Shown: one piece after another, positions 51,034 to 59,477 of the stretch
How positions within the stretch are numbered: the first letter of the stretch is position 1
How the letters are laid out: each line of letters begins with the position of its first letter
NCBI RefSeq assembly: GCF_019218285.1
Contig: NZ_JAHUZG010000002.1
Span: 806,001 to 870,000 of the forward strand
Length of the DNA stretch: 64,000 nt
Reading direction: 5' to 3'
DNA from: Antarctobacter sediminis
Lineage (GTDB): Bacteria; Pseudomonadota; Alphaproteobacteria; Rhodobacterales; Rhodobacteraceae
Program-made: the position numbers and the translations under genes
Notes under the pieces: generated by a model
Database searches by the model: none
The model's input: only the letters and a program-made list of their open reading frames with translations
Told to the model about the DNA's origin: nothing

Positions 51034-51522
51034 ATGGACAGCCCCAAGGTCGGCATCATCATGGGCAGCCAGTCGGACTGGCCCACCATGGTCGAGGCCG
51101 CGGATCTTCTCGACGAACTTCAGGTGCCCTACGAAGCGCGCATCGTCTCGGCCCACCGCACGCCCGACCGGCTCTGGAACTATGGAAAGACGGCAGTGGA
51201 CCGCGGTTTGCAGGTCATCATTGCAGGCGCCGGCGGTGCCGCGCATCTGCCCGGCATGATGGCGTCGAAAACCCGCGTCCCGGTGATCGGCGTCCCGGTC
51301 CAGACGCGCGCACTGAGCGGTGTGGACAGCCTTTATTCCATCCTCCAGATGCCACGCGGCTACCCGGTCGCCACCATGGCCATCGGCGCGGCAGGTGCCA
51401 AGAACGCGGGCCTCATGGCCGCTGGCATCCTCGCGCTTCAGGATGCGGCACTGGCCGCCCGGCTTGACCAATGGCGCGCCGATCTCTCTGCCTCGATCGC
51501 CGAGGAACCCACACGCGACTAA
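51034..51522 (+). CDS. purE: N5-carboxyaminoimidazole ribonucleotide mutase
   Basis: Purine biosynthesis: converts N5-CAIR to CAIR. The 162-aa product begins [15 protein letters not shown], has the active-site [28 protein letters not shown] and [29 protein letters not shown], all conserved. purK follows after 36 nt in the usual purEK order. Confidence 0.97.
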   Translation: MDSPKVGIIMGSQSDWPTMVEAADLLDELQVPYEARIVSAHRTPDRLWNYGKTAVDRGLQVIIAGAGGAAHLPGMMASKTRVPVIGVPVQTRALSGVDSLYSILQMPRGYPVATMAIGAAGAKNAGLMAAGILALQDAALAARLDQWRADLSASIAEEPTRD

Positions 51523-51558
51523 GCCGCGCGCCCGACAGCACAACTCCCGAGTGACCCC

Positions 51559-52632
51559 ATGACCCAGCCCCTTCCCCCCGGCAGCACTATCGGTATTCTC
51601 GGCGGCGGCCAGCTTGGTCGCATGCTCTCCGTCGCAGCCAGCCGCCTTGGATTTCGCACCGTGATCTTTGAACCCGGTGCCGATTGCCCCGCCTCCCATA
51701 CCGCGATGCGCCATGTTCAGGCAGGCTATGACGATCTCGACGCGCTGCGCGACTTCGGCAATGCGGTCGATGTCATCACCTACGAATTCGAGAACATACC
51801 GACAGAGGCGCTCGACGCCCTTGAAAACATCCGCCCCATCCATCCGGGCCGCGAGGCTCTGCGCATCAGTCAGGACCGCCTCACCGAAAAGACGTTCCTC
51901 CGCGATCTTGGCCTGCAAACCGCACCTTTCGCTGCCGTCGACGACGCCCAGACGCTGGCCGAGGCCATCGCAACCATCGGCACGCCCGCAATCCTGAAAA
52001 CCCGCCGCTTCGGCTATGACGGCAAAGGACAGGCGCGGCTCACCTCCCCCGACGACGCTTCCGCTGCGCTGGAGGCTGTGCAGGGCGCACCTTCAGTGCT
52101 CGAAGGCTTCGTCAACTTCACCGCCGAAATCTCGGTGATAGCCGCCCGTGGCAGCGATGGCCGTGTCGCCGCCTTCGATCCCGGGCAGAACGTGCACAAG
52201 GAGGGCATCCTGCGCACCACCACGGTGCCGGCTGACCTGCCCAACCGCATCGTGACCGACGCCGTGCTGACAGCGGGGCGCATCCTGAACGCCCTTGATT
52301 ACGTCGGCGTCCTCGGGGTGGAATTCTTCGTGGCCCCTAACGGTCTTATCATCAACGAAATCGCCCCGCGGGTGCACAACTCCGGTCACTGGACCCAAAA
52401 CGGCTGCATGACCGACCAGTTCGAACAGCACATCCGCGCGGTCGCCGGCTGGCCGCTGGGCGACGGCAGCCGCCACAGCGACATTCGCATGGAAAACCTC
52501 ATCGGTGACGACATGGATCGCGTTCCGGCCCTCGCCGCCGATCCGGCCTGCGCGTTGCACCTCTACGGCAAGGCGGAAACGAAACCCGGCCGCAAGATGG
52601 GCCATGCCAACTTCCTCACCTCCGGAACCTGA
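51559..52632 (+). CDS. purK: N5-carboxyaminoimidazole ribonucleotide synthase
   Basis: ATP-grasp enzyme that carboxylates AIR with bicarbonate. The 357-aa product has GILGGGQLGRMLSVAASRLG, YEFENIPTEAL, LKTRRFGYDGKGQ, VNFTAEISVIAARG and NEIAPRVHNSGHWTQNGC. The 3' end is marked by the repeat element 7 nt past the stop. Confidence 0.97.
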   Translation: MTQPLPPGSTIGILGGGQLGRMLSVAASRLGFRTVIFEPGADCPASHTAMRHVQAGYDDLDALRDFGNAVDVITYEFENIPTEALDALENIRPIHPGREALRISQDRLTEKTFLRDLGLQTAPFAAVDDAQTLAEAIATIGTPAILKTRRFGYDGKGQARLTSPDDASAALEAVQGAPSVLEGFVNFTAEISVIAARGSDGRVAAFDPGQNVHKEGILRTTTVPADLPNRIVTDAVLTAGRILNALDYVGVLGVEFFVAPNGLIINEIAPRVHNSGHWTQNGCMTDQFEQHIRAVAGWPLGDGSRHSDIRMENLIGDDMDRVPALAADPACALHLYGKAETKPGRKMGHANFLTSGT

Positions 52633-52639
52633 CCCCGGC

Positions 52640-52695
52640 TTCTTCTGTCCGGAAATATCCCGGGTGGAGTTTGAGGAGGGCAGAGCCCTCCTCAA
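52640..52695 (+). repeat. 3'-UTR core-plus-hairpin element, copy C (after purK)
   Basis: Seven nt after the purK stop, TTCTTCTGTCCGG...CCCGGG is followed after 6 nt by an 11-bp perfect stem, TTGAGGAGGGC/GCCCTCCTCAA, loop AGA. It matches copies A and B in core sequence and gene-relative orientation. Confidence 0.72.
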
Positions 52696-52745
52696 GGCCT
52701 GCGTGGCCTGAACGCAAATGACCCTGTGCGCCGTCAGGCGCGCCG

Positions 52746-53891
52746 CTAGGCGATGAAACGCTCCGCCACCGCGCCGCTCATCCAGGCGACTTTGCCGCCC
52801 GCCAGCGTGGCCTCGATCCGGCGCGTTCGGCGGTTCATGACGACCATGTCCGCCCGCAGCCCCGTCTCCAACCGTCCGCGATCCGACAGGCCCAAGACCC
52901 GCGCCGGCCCGTCCGACACCAGCGCCCAGGCCGCTGTCTCGTCCAGCAGCCCAAGTTCGACACAACGCCACGCGGCCCGCGCGGGCGAGGGATAGTGATA
53001 ATCCGAAGCCAGCGCATTGCATAACCCGGCACCGATCAGTTCCAGCGCCGAGACATTGCCCGCGTGACTTGCCCCCCGCACCACGTTCGGCGCGCCCAGC
53101 ACCACCGGTTCGCCGGCGGCCCGCGCCGCCTCTGCGGCCTCCAGCGTCTCGGGAAACTCCGAAACTTGCACGCCCCGCGCCCGCCATTCGGCACGGCCCT
53201 CGGCCGTTCGGTCATCATGGCTGCCCATACGCACGTCGCGACCGGCCAGTCGGGCGCAAAAGGCATTCAGGGCCTCGGGCACGGCCTCCCCCGCCTCGTG
53301 CAAGCGGGTCATCAGGGCAAGATGCGCCTCTGGGCTACGGCCGCTTTTCAGGGCCTGCCCGGTCAGCCGCTGCGGTTTGCGCCCCTGCGCCAGCCGGTCA
53401 TGCGGAAGGTGATCGTTGAACACCACATAGCCGATGTCCCATTGCGTCAGCGCCGCCTCGGCCTCGGCAAAACTTTCGGTGTAGTGGGTCTCCAGCCGCA
53501 TCTGCAATCGCAGATCCAACGGGACCGTGGGCGCGACGGCGGCAACAGAGGCAAAGACCTCGCGCGCGAATTCTGGCCCGCGCATCCCGCCTTCCCATGA
53601 CCAGAACTGTGCCAGAACCGCGGTTGTGATGCCACAGGCGGCCAGTTCGGCGGCACAGGCGACCATGCCGGACTCCCGCTCGCGCAGGGCACCGCGCCGA
53701 GGTGCCATGTGCCGTTCGAACCCGTCGCCATGCACATCCACGATACCCGGAAGGACGTCATAGCCGGACAGATCCACACGCCGCCCGACAGGCCCGTCAG
53801 CAATCGCGCCAGCAGCGATGGAAACATCGCCCGCGTCCCATCCTTCGGGCCGCATGACCCGCGCCCCTTGCAATGTCAGTTCCAAAGCCAT
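52746..53891 (-). CDS. PhnM-like amidohydrolase
   Basis: Amidohydrolase of the PhnM family, which removes diphosphate from ribose-1-methylphosphonate 5-triphosphate in C-P lyase pathways. The 381-aa product has DVLPGIVDVHGDGFERHMAPRRG (metal His/Asp), VVFNDHLPHDRL, MGSHDDRTAEG and ASDYHYPSPARAAW near the end. ATG 53891 is selected by position against the convergent Nudix gene. No other phn genes lie nearby, so the assignment is by family; related dihydroorotase-like activity is possible. Confidence 0.85.
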   Translation of the reverse strand: MALELTLQGARVMRPEGWDAGDVSIAAGAIADGPVGRRVDLSGYDVLPGIVDVHGDGFERHMAPRRGALRERESGMVACAAELAACGITTAVLAQFWSWEGGMRGPEFAREVFASVAAVAPTVPLDLRLQMRLETHYTESFAEAEAALTQWDIGYVVFNDHLPHDRLAQGRKPQRLTGQALKSGRSPEAHLALMTRLHEAGEAVPEALNAFCARLAGRDVRMGSHDDRTAEGRAEWRARGVQVSEFPETLEAAEAARAAGEPVVLGAPNVVRGASHAGNVSALELIGAGLCNALASDYHYPSPARAAWRCVELGLLDETAAWALVSDGPARVLGLSDRGRLETGLRADMVVMNRRTRRIEATLAGGKVAWMSGAVAERFIA

Positions 53892-53961
53892 GGCACACTC
53901 CTTCGCGCGGGCTGGCATAGCGCCGGTCGTCGCCTTAGAAAAGCGACAAAGGAGCCTTGCC

Positions 53962-54402
53962 ATGCCCAGCCCACGCCTTGCCGCCCGCGCCGTGATCCTG
54001 CATCGCGACCGGCTCTTGCTGGTGAACGCATGCGCAGACAAACGCTCGGACCTGTGGTGCGCGCCCGGTGGCGGCGTTGAACGCGGCGCGAGCCTGCCGG
54101 ATAACCTCATCCGCGAGGTCTACGAGGAAACAGGCCTGACGATCGCGGTCGGCGCGCCCTGTCTGGTGAATGAATTCCACGACCCCAAAAGCAGCTTTCA
54201 TCAGGTCGAGGTCTTTTTTCGCGCAACGATCACCAAGGGCACGCTGTCTGACGATTGGAAAGACCCCGAAGGGGTCGTGCACAAGCGACGGCTCTTTACC
54301 CGTGATGAGGTCGCTGCGCTGCGTTTGAAACCCTCCAGCCTGCCGGACATCGCATGGGGCACCGGGCTGGCCTATGATCCGCTGGAGCCGATCCTGCGCT
54401 GA
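53962..54402 (+). CDS. Nudix hydrolase
   Basis: A 146-aa Nudix protein with the box LPDNLIREVYEETGL preceded by CAPGGGVERGAS; the REUxEExGU part is intact, but the first Glu of the box is replaced by Ala. The N-terminal RAVILHRDRLLLVNAC segment is typical. GGAG precedes ATG 53962. Substrate unknown; a nucleotide-sugar or other diphosphate is likely. It stops 3 nt from the convergent EamA stop. Confidence 0.85.
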   Translation: MPSPRLAARAVILHRDRLLLVNACADKRSDLWCAPGGGVERGASLPDNLIREVYEETGLTIAVGAPCLVNEFHDPKSSFHQVEVFFRATITKGTLSDDWKDPEGVVHKRRLFTRDEVAALRLKPSSLPDIAWGTGLAYDPLEPILR

Positions 54403-54405
54403 CGC

Positions 54406-55248
54406 TCAGCGCCGCAGCACCGACAGAGCGACACCGCCCAGAACCACCATCGCCGCGATAGTGAAATCAAGGCTCAGCGCCTCGCCCAGAAACAGCATGC
54501 CGCCCGCCATGGCAATCACCGGGACGCTCAGTTGCGCCACGGCTGCGACGCTCCCCTTGACCTGAGGCAGGACGTGATACCAAAGCGCATAGCCCATACC
54601 CGAAGTGATTGCGCCAGACACCACAGCCAGCAACAGGCCTTGCCATTCCGGGGCCATGGCCTCGGGGCTGACCGGCAGCATCAGTCCCAGCAAAAAGCCC
54701 AGCGGTGCCGCAAGAACAAAGTTCGCCCCCGTCGACAGCAGCGAATCCTCGGCCTTACGCCCCGCCAGCGAATAGATGCCCCAGCCAAGCCCCGCCAGCA
54801 CCATGGCCGCGCCATGCACCACGCTCAACTCCAGCCCGCCACCGGGCCAAAGCAGCCAGACCAACCCGGAAAAGGCCAATCCGGCCCCCAGCCAGCGCAG
54901 CAGAGGCACCTTTTCACCGCCCGCAAGGCTTCCGGCGAACATGGTCACCTGCACAGTGCCGAATAGGATCAGCGCGCCCAGCCCCGCGTCCAGCGACACA
55001 TAGGCCACCGAGAACCCGTAGATATACAGCACAAGCCCAAGCACGCCCGCCACGCGGCCCGCCCCGCCAAGGCTGACCCGTCCCCGCAGGACCAACCCAA
55101 GCAGCACCAGCGTCACAGCGCCCGACCACAAACGGATGGTGCCAAAGCTGACAGCGTCGATCCCCCCACCGGCCAGCGCCGCACGGTTCAGCACCGAATT
55201 GGCAGCAAAAGCCACCATGGTCAGGGCAATCAACAAGAACAATCGCAT
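54406..55248 (-). CDS. EamA/DMT-family membrane transporter
   Basis: A 280-aa inner-membrane protein with about ten helices in two EamA halves; the second half opens near GWGIYSLAGRKAED and ends with SVPVIAMAGGMLFLGEALS, a typical DMT repeat motif. Such proteins export metabolites or amino acids; the substrate cannot be read from sequence. It ends beside the Nudix gene and starts 114 nt before smc on the same strand. Confidence 0.85.
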   Translation of the reverse strand: MRLFLLIALTMVAFAANSVLNRAALAGGGIDAVSFGTIRLWSGAVTLVLLGLVLRGRVSLGGAGRVAGVLGLVLYIYGFSVAYVSLDAGLGALILFGTVQVTMFAGSLAGGEKVPLLRWLGAGLAFSGLVWLLWPGGGLELSVVHGAAMVLAGLGWGIYSLAGRKAEDSLLSTGANFVLAAPLGFLLGLMLPVSPEAMAPEWQGLLLAVVSGAITSGMGYALWYHVLPQVKGSVAAVAQLSVPVIAMAGGMLFLGEALSLDFTIAAMVVLGGVALSVLRR

Positions 55249-55362
55249 GGATCCACCATCTGGAAACTGGAAAGCGCAGAGCCTTCGCCGGATGGCAAAA
55301 GCCTACACCGCGCCGTTTCCGGAACGGAAGCGGGTGCAAGGGCCACCGAGGTCACGAAAAGG

Positions 55363-58300
55363 TCAGGCCACCAAGCTTTCGGCCCGCTTGAGATCGACCG
55401 AGACCAGCTGGCTAACGCCCTGTTCCTGCATGGTCACGCCAAACAGCCGGTCCATCCGCGCCATCGTCACCGCGTGGTGGGTGATGATGAGAAAGCGCGT
55501 ATCGGTGCGGCGGCACATTTCGTCCAGCATATCGCAGAAACGGGTGACGTTCGCGTCGTCCAACGGCGCGTCCACCTCGTCCAGCACGCAGATCGGCGAG
55601 GGGTTGGCCATAAACACGGCAAAGATCAGCGCCAGACAGGTCAGTGTCTGTTCACCGCCCGACATCAGCGACAAGGTCGACAGCTTCTTGCCCGGCGGCT
55701 GGCACATGATCTCAAGCCCCGCTTCCAGCGGATCATCGCTTTCGACCATCATCAGGCTGGCCTCACCACCACCGAACAGATGGGTGAACAGCATCGAGAA
55801 GTTGCTGTTCACCTGCTCAAAGGCCGTCAGCAGACGTTCGCGGCCTTCGCGGTTGAGGCTGGCAATGCCTGAACGCAAGGTTTTGACCGCCTCTTCTAGG
55901 TCGGATTTCTCCGCGACCAGCGCGTCATGCTCTTCCTGAACTTCGCGCGCGTCCTCTTCGGCCCGCAGGTTGACCGCCCCCAAGGAGTCCCGCTGCCGTT
56001 TCAGGCGCGAGACATCGGCCTCGATCGCTTCGGAGGCGGGCATCTGGTCTGGGTCGACGTTCAACTGGGTCAAAAGCTCGGCTGGCGTGCATTCCAATTC
56101 GTCCTGGATTCGCCCCTGCGCAATTTGCACGGTTTCGCGTGCGGCCTCGGCCCGCGCTTCGGTTCGGGCGCGCGCCTCGCGGGCTTCGCTGGCCTGCCGC
56201 TCTGCGTCCCGTTCGGCGGCGATGGCATCGCGCAAGGCCCCCTCGGCAACGGCAAGCGCATCGCTTGCGGCAGCCTTGCGGTCCTGCGCGGCTTCCATCG
56301 CCTCGGTCAGTTCGTCATGCTGGGCTTGCAGGGCACCGGGAACGCCCTCGGCCTCGACCAGTTCCCGTTCGCTTTCGGCCTTGCGGTCAGCCAGTTCCGC
56401 TGCGCGCTTTTCGGCGGTTTCCAGACGGTGACGCCAGCCGGACAGATCCTTGGTCACTTGCTGGGCGCGGCCCTTGCGGGCATCGCCGTCGCGGCGCAAT
56501 TCGTCATGGGCCGAGCGCCGCGCCATCATCGTCATTCGCGCCGCTTCGACCGTCATCTTGATGTCTTCGGCCTTGCCGCGCGCCTCTTCGAGGTCTTCCA
56601 GCCCCTCTACGGCGCGCTCGGCCTCACGCAGTTGACCACGCGCGGCGCTGGCCTCGTCCTCGTAGCGTTTGACCGAAAGCGCGGCGCTTTCGACCTTGCC
56701 CTCGGCCATGTCGCGTTCGGCTTCTGCGCGGCTGAGCGCGCGCGCCGCATCGGCCATGGCCTGATCCGCCGAACGCCGGGCCGTGCGCGCGGTCTTTTCG
56801 GCCTCGGACTGGTCCTTGAGACGAGTGACCAGCGCCTCATGCGCGGCCTGCGTCCCTTCAAGCTGGGCCGTGGCGCGGGCCATCTCCTGCTTGAGCCCTT
56901 CAAGGCGGTTCAACTGTTCCAAACGCAACGCCGCGGCCGAGGGCTGATCCTCGGCCCAAGCGCGATAGCCGTCCCAGCGCCACAGGTCACCTTCGAGCGT
57001 CACCAGGCGTTGACCGGGCTTCAGCAAGGGTTGCAGACGGGCGCCCTCTTCGGCGTCGACAAGGCCGATCTGGCTCAACCGCCGTTCCAGCACATCGGGA
57101 ACCGACACATGCCCGGCGAGAGGTTTGACGCCCGCAGGCAGCGGCTGTGTCTCATCATAAGCGGCAAGAACCACCCAGCCGGTGGGGCCGTCCCCCTCGA
57201 CCTCGGGGGCGCGCAGATCATCGGCCAGCGCGGCGCCAAGCGCCTTTTCATAGCCCTGTTCCACCTGCAACCGGTCAAGGATCTGGCCACCCTCGGCAGT
57301 ATCCCGTTCCAACAGGCGGGCCAGTGCCGTCACCTCGGCCCGTAGCGCGTTCATCTGACCTTCGGCCTCGGAACGCTCGCCGCGCGCCTCGGCCTCGCGG
57401 GTCTGGGTTTCGGCACGGGCGGCTTCGGCCTCGTTCAGCGTATCCTCGGCGTGTTCGGCGTAGGCCTGAGCCTCTTCCAGCCGGGCTTCTGCGGTTTCCG
57501 CAGCTTCACGCGCGGCCGCGCGGGCGGCCTGCGCGGCCTCGACGGTATCCCGTGCCTTGGTGGCCTCGGTTTCGTTCCGCTCGACTGTCTTGCGGCAATC
57601 TGCAAGGAAACGCTGCGCCGACTGGTGGCGCGCCGCCAGACGCGCCACGTCTTCGGTCTGCTGTTCCAGTTCTGCCTCGCGCTCTTGCAAGACCTGCGCC
57701 GCCTCGCGGGCGGCGTCATGGGCCTCGGCCAGCCGGTCGTCATGCCCTTCCGAGGCTTTTTCCAGTTCGCGGGCTTCCCATTCAAGCCGCTCGATGGTCT
57801 CGCCTGCGTCGCGGTTCAGCCCGGCCTCGCGATCCATGTCGCGAACAAGCTGGGCGATGCGGTTTTTCAGTGTCTCGATCCGGGCGACCGCCTGCTTTTC
57901 CTGATCCGTCAGCGTGTCACGCTGAACGATCAGCCGTTGCAGTACAGCGGCGGCAATCGCCTCTTCCTCGCGCCGGGGCGGCAGGGCTTCTTCGAGTTCG
58001 CCACGGATCTTCTCGGCAGCCCGGGCGGCGGATTCTGCCTGCGATGCCTTGGTGATCGCCTCACGCAGGGCGGCCTCGGCGGTCAGCCGTGCCTCATCCG
58101 CCTCGCGCCAGCGACGATATAGCAACATGCCTTCGGCCTGTCGCAAATCGGTGCCGATGGCCCGGTAGCGGGCGGCCTGCTTGGCCTGCCGCGCCAACGC
58201 AGAGAGTTGGCCCGCCAACTGCTCGACCACGTCATCCACGCGCAACAGGTTGGTTTCCGTGTTCTTCAGCTTCAGCTCGGCCTCGTGCCGACGCTGGTAT

Positions 58301-58851
58301 AGCCCGCCGATGCCCGCAGCATCCTCCAGCACCTTGCGCCGATTCTTGGGCTTGGCGTTGATCAGTTCCGAGATTTGCCCCTGACGGACCAGCGCGGGCG
58401 AGGTCGCGCCCGTCGCCGCGTCGGCGAACAGCATCTGGACATCACGCGCCCGGGTGTCCTTGGAATTGACCTTGTAGGCACTGCCCACGTCGCGCGTGAT
58501 ACGGCGGACGATTTCAAGTTGATCCTGATCGTTGAACCCCGCGGGCGCAAGACGGTCCGCATTGTCGATCTGAAGGCTGACCTCGGCAAAGTTCCTTGCA
58601 GGGCGTGAGGCCGCGCCAGCAAAGATCACATCCTCCATCCCGCCGCCGCGCATTGCCTTGGCGCGGGTTTCGCCCATGACCCAGCGCAGCGCTTCCAGCA
58701 GGTTCGACTTGCCACAGCCGTTCGGCCCGACCACGCCGGTCAGTCCCGGGTTGATGATCAGGTCCGTCGGATCGACAAAACTCTTGAAGCCTGTGAGTTT
58801 CAGCCTGGTAAAGCGCAAAGGGACTGCCCCGATTCCTTGGTTGACCCTCAA
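55363..58851 (-). CDS. smc: chromosome segregation SMC protein
   Basis: Condensin ATPase that organises the chromosome with ScpA/B. The 1162-aa product has the N-terminal Walker A GPNGCGKSNLLEALRWVMGE, long coiled coils (about 170-500 and 660-1000), a hinge around 520-600 and the C-terminal LSLMSGGEQTLTCLALIFA signature and Walker B PICVLDEVDAPLDD. A TTG start at 58851 is listed; a TTG at 58818, giving LRFTRLKLTGFKSF, is closer to the usual start, and neither has a strong ribosome-binding site. Confidence 0.93.
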   Translation of the reverse strand: MRVNQGIGAVPLRFTRLKLTGFKSFVDPTDLIINPGLTGVVGPNGCGKSNLLEALRWVMGETRAKAMRGGGMEDVIFAGAASRPARNFAEVSLQIDNADRLAPAGFNDQDQLEIVRRITRDVGSAYKVNSKDTRARDVQMLFADAATGATSPALVRQGQISELINAKPKNRRKVLEDAAGIGGLYQRRHEAELKLKNTETNLLRVDDVVEQLAGQLSALARQAKQAARYRAIGTDLRQAEGMLLYRRWREADEARLTAEAALREAITKASQAESAARAAEKIRGELEEALPPRREEEAIAAAVLQRLIVQRDTLTDQEKQAVARIETLKNRIAQLVRDMDREAGLNRDAGETIERLEWEARELEKASEGHDDRLAEAHDAAREAAQVLQEREAELEQQTEDVARLAARHQSAQRFLADCRKTVERNETEATKARDTVEAAQAARAAAREAAETAEARLEEAQAYAEHAEDTLNEAEAARAETQTREAEARGERSEAEGQMNALRAEVTALARLLERDTAEGGQILDRLQVEQGYEKALGAALADDLRAPEVEGDGPTGWVVLAAYDETQPLPAGVKPLAGHVSVPDVLERRLSQIGLVDAEEGARLQPLLKPGQRLVTLEGDLWRWDGYRAWAEDQPSAAALRLEQLNRLEGLKQEMARATAQLEGTQAAHEALVTRLKDQSEAEKTARTARRSADQAMADAARALSRAEAERDMAEGKVESAALSVKRYEDEASAARGQLREAERAVEGLEDLEEARGKAEDIKMTVEAARMTMMARRSAHDELRRDGDARKGRAQQVTKDLSGWRHRLETAEKRAAELADRKAESERELVEAEGVPGALQAQHDELTEAMEAAQDRKAAASDALAVAEGALRDAIAAERDAERQASEAREARARTEARAEAARETVQIAQGRIQDELECTPAELLTQLNVDPDQMPASEAIEADVSRLKRQRDSLGAVNLRAEEDAREVQEEHDALVAEKSDLEEAVKTLRSGIASLNREGRERLLTAFEQVNSNFSMLFTHLFGGGEASLMMVESDDPLEAGLEIMCQPPGKKLSTLSLMSGGEQTLTCLALIFAVFMANPSPICVLDEVDAPLDDANVTRFCDMLDEMCRRTDTRFLIITHHAVTMARMDRLFGVTMQEQGVSQLVSVDLKRAESLVA

Positions 58852-58934
58852 CCTGCGCTTTTGACTGGGGACGAGTCAAGGAATGCACGGCTCATATGGC
58901 GGGTTCGCGCCACTTCTCCACAAGATATTGCGGG

Positions 58935-59333
58935 CTATCTGCGCGTTGGGCGACACTGCAAATCGGTAAATCCTGCGCTTTTCGGAGCCTCAAAGCTGCA
59001 CTGGATCACGCGGGTCCGTCGCGGCAATTTCGGGGCGGGGGCACCATTGCACGACAGGCCAATCCACATCATGGCCGGATCTCCCTGGACCCATGCCGCG
59101 CGGCATCCGCTATGGATCTGGGCCGCGATCCCCGCTTTGCGCGCGACCTCTTCAAATCGGGGCATCCATTCCGGGGAGGTGCGCGTTGCTTCGACCAAGG
59201 CTCCTTGAAATCGAAGGGTAAACCGCGAACCCTCAACCTCGTGCCGGATTTCGCGGGCGTCGCGAAATGCTGGCCCGGCCGAGTCGCAGGCAGCAATGGG
59301 AAGACACAGAATGAGACTCAAGATCAGGCGCAT
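58935..59333 (-). CDS. small lipoprotein, unknown
   Basis: A 132-aa protein with a lipoprotein signal (RLILSLILCLPIAAC, Cys about 15) and no recognised domain. The interior has pairs of Cys (GCRAAWVQGD, LSCNGA, QCSF, LQCRP) that may form disulfides in the periplasm. It lies 83 nt ahead of smc on the same strand and may share its transcript. Start ATG 59333 is set by the signal peptide. Confidence 0.6.
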   Translation of the reverse strand: MRLILSLILCLPIAACDSAGPAFRDAREIRHEVEGSRFTLRFQGALVEATRTSPEWMPRFEEVARKAGIAAQIHSGCRAAWVQGDPAMMWIGLSCNGAPAPKLPRRTRVIQCSFEAPKSAGFTDLQCRPTRR

Positions 59334-59407
59334 CGCCTGAGCCTCCCTGTTCTTGGTTACCAATTTCCTAACAGCGGCACCCACCAATCTTGCCATCGCG
59401 ATTCCCC

Positions 59408-59452
59408 TTTACATTCTATTTTTAGAATGTATAAACATTCCACATATAGAAT
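59408..59452 (+). promoter_or_regulatory. promoter with two SqrR/BigR-like operators
   Basis: A -35 TTTACA (59408-59413) and -10 TATAAA (59430-59435), 16-nt spacer, drive the gene at 59478. Two exact ATTC-N8-GAAT palindromes overlap it: site 1 at 59413-59428, between the boxes, and site 2 at 59437-59452, over the predicted start point. This is the published SqrR motif of Rhodobacter. Confidence 0.7.
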
Positions 59453-59477
59453 GTTTCCTCTGTTACAGGAGGCCCCG

